From NCBI GenBank assembly GCA_035642125.1, contig DASQSZ010000106.1, positions 1 to 5,499 of the forward strand: DNA of 5,499 nt. The letters run 5' to 3'. Of this stretch, positions 5,249 to 5,499 are shown in pieces (position 1 is the stretch's first letter; the number at the start of each line of letters is the position of its first letter). Under the pieces are notes generated by a model. That model was not told where the DNA came from. It worked only from the letters and a program-made list of their open reading frames with translations, and did no database searches. This stretch comes from CALAED01 sp937891035 (GTDB lineage Bacteria > Actinomycetota > Actinomycetes > Streptosporangiales > Streptosporangiaceae). The position numbers and the translations under genes are program-made.

Positions 5249-5274
5249 CTTGCGTGAGCGGGGTCACACGCAAG
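5249..5274. promoter_or_regulatory. Inverted repeat between divergent promoters, candidate operator
   Basis: CTTGCGTG (5249-5256) and CACGCAAG (5267-5274) are perfect 8-bp inverted repeats with a 10-bp spacer. It lies upstream of the nur -10 box, with its right arm entering the -35 zone. It also lies 19 bp upstream of the -35 of the minus-strand promoter. The TTGC...GCAA ends resemble the half-sites of the Streptomyces Nur box (TTGCAA-N5-TTGCAA), but the spacing is different. Autoregulation by Nur or control by another dimeric repressor is therefore only a suggestion. Confidence 0.45.
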
Positions 5275-5295
5275 CCACGCAATCGAGCCCGGCCA

Positions 5296-5301
5296 TAGAC
5301 T
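5296..5301 (+). promoter_or_regulatory. -10 box of nur, probable leaderless transcript
   Basis: TAGACT is followed by seven bases and the ATG at 5309, the same hexamer and spacing as before the microprotein gene. No Shine-Dalgarno is present, which fits a leaderless mRNA and supports this start codon. Confidence 0.55.
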
Positions 5302-5308
5302 TGACGTC

Positions 5309-5499
5309 ATGCCCGAGACCTGGCAGGAAGAGCTGCGGTCGCATGGCTACCGCGTCACCCCGCAGCGCCAGCTCGTCCTTGAGGCGGTGACCGCGCTCGA
5401 GCACGGGACTCCGGAGGAGATCTGCGCCGAAGTGCAGCGCACCGCGCGTGGGGTCAACATCTCGACCATCTACCGCACCCTCGAGTTGCTTGAGGAGCT
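5309..5499 (+). CDS. nur: Fur-family regulator, Nur-like (nickel-responsive), 3'-truncated
   Basis: The first 63 codons are present; the gene runs off the window. The sequence is the N-terminal winged-helix DNA-binding domain of the Fur family: GYRVTPQRQLVLEAV (13-27), then PEEICAEVQR, then the recognition helix in VNISTIYRTLELLEEL (about 48-63). It resembles Streptomyces coelicolor Nur more than Zur, FurA or CatR types, notably TPQRQLVLEAV and INISTIYRTLELLEE. His32 in LEHGTPEE aligns with His33, a metal ligand of the Nur M-site. The dimerisation half with the other nickel ligands is not visible, so metal specificity cannot be confirmed. Nur represses nickel uptake genes and affects superoxide dismutase choice. 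The start is supported by a TAGACT box seven bases upstream. Nur identity is from remembered family sequence, not a search. Confidence 0.82.
   Translation, partial: MPETWQEELRSHGYRVTPQRQLVLEAVTALEHGTPEEICAEVQRTARGVNISTIYRTLELLEE

Larger units (their letters stand above)
4879..5308. other. 430-bp non-coding region between nitrobindin and nur
   Basis: This region contains, from left to right, a 20-bp tandem duplication, a large nested inverted repeat, several GC-rich hairpins (CCGGGG-AACT-CCCCGG at 5039-5054; an imperfect one at 5079-5095; CGCCGC-TCC-GCGGCG at 5106-5120), and a minus-strand micro-ORF with ribosome-binding site and promoter. A candidate operator and the nur -10 box follow. Longer open frames on both strands here lack a ribosome-binding site and protein-like composition. 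The 5150-5260 part is visibly less GC-rich than its surroundings, as expected for promoters. Confidence 0.7.

Noticed and set aside
5000..5257. Plus-strand 85-codon frame in the nitrobindin-nur gap.
   Set aside because: There is no ribosome-binding site, no domain, and it starts inside the large stem region. The minus-strand signals explain the sequence better.
5056..5310. Minus-strand 84-codon frame overlapping the candidate RNA.
   Set aside because: Its ATG overlaps the nur start codon and lies upstream of the minus-strand promoter, with no ribosome-binding site and no protein-like pattern.

Overview
The window is high-GC DNA with strongly G/C-biased third codon positions, GTG/TTG starts and actinomycete-type promoters. 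It holds murT-gatD, a nitrobindin gene and a Nur-type Fur regulator. All of this points to a chromosomal segment of an actinomycete (Streptomyces/Micromonospora-like). I cannot name the genus. No IS element, phage gene, CRISPR array, tRNA or rRNA gene was seen.

Layout: (1) 1-582 (+) is the 3' part of a secreted, lipobox-bearing thermonuclease-like protein. (2) 583-855 is an intergenic leader with a perfect 17-bp tandem duplication and a strong 9-bp-stem hairpin before murT. (3) 856-2791 (+) is the murT-gatD operon, with the two genes overlapping by 11 bp. It encodes the lipid II isoglutaminyl synthase that amidates D-Glu in the peptidoglycan stem peptide. (4) 2880-3958 (-) is a convergent two-gene operon. 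A GIDE-like membrane-anchored protein is followed, with a 16-bp overlap, by a small DsrE-family protein with a CxxC motif. (5) 4196-4294 (+) is a 32-aa single-pass membrane microprotein. (6) 4393-4878 (+) is a nitrobindin-like heme beta-barrel protein. (7) 4879-5308 is a 430-bp intergenic region. (8) 5309-5499 (+) is the start of a Fur-family gene that most resembles the nickel regulator Nur and runs off the window.

The 430-bp region before nur is not empty. On the minus strand it carries a well-formed promoter (TTGCCA-N17-TAGCGT). This is followed by a near-perfect Shine-Dalgarno (AAAGGAGGTG), a 12-codon micro-ORF (MHSSRTREVAVH), several hairpins, and a 13-bp perfect stem enclosing a second hairpin with a short T-rich tail. 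Together these suggest an unannotated RNA of roughly 270 nt, with a leader-type peptide, divergent from nur and convergent with nitrobindin. A perfect 8-bp inverted repeat lies between the two divergent promoters and is a candidate operator. Three plus-strand genes (microprotein, nitrobindin, nur) also have a TANNNT box placed 7-8 nt before the ATG, the arrangement expected for leaderless mRNAs. Two of these boxes are identical (TAGACT-N7-ATG).
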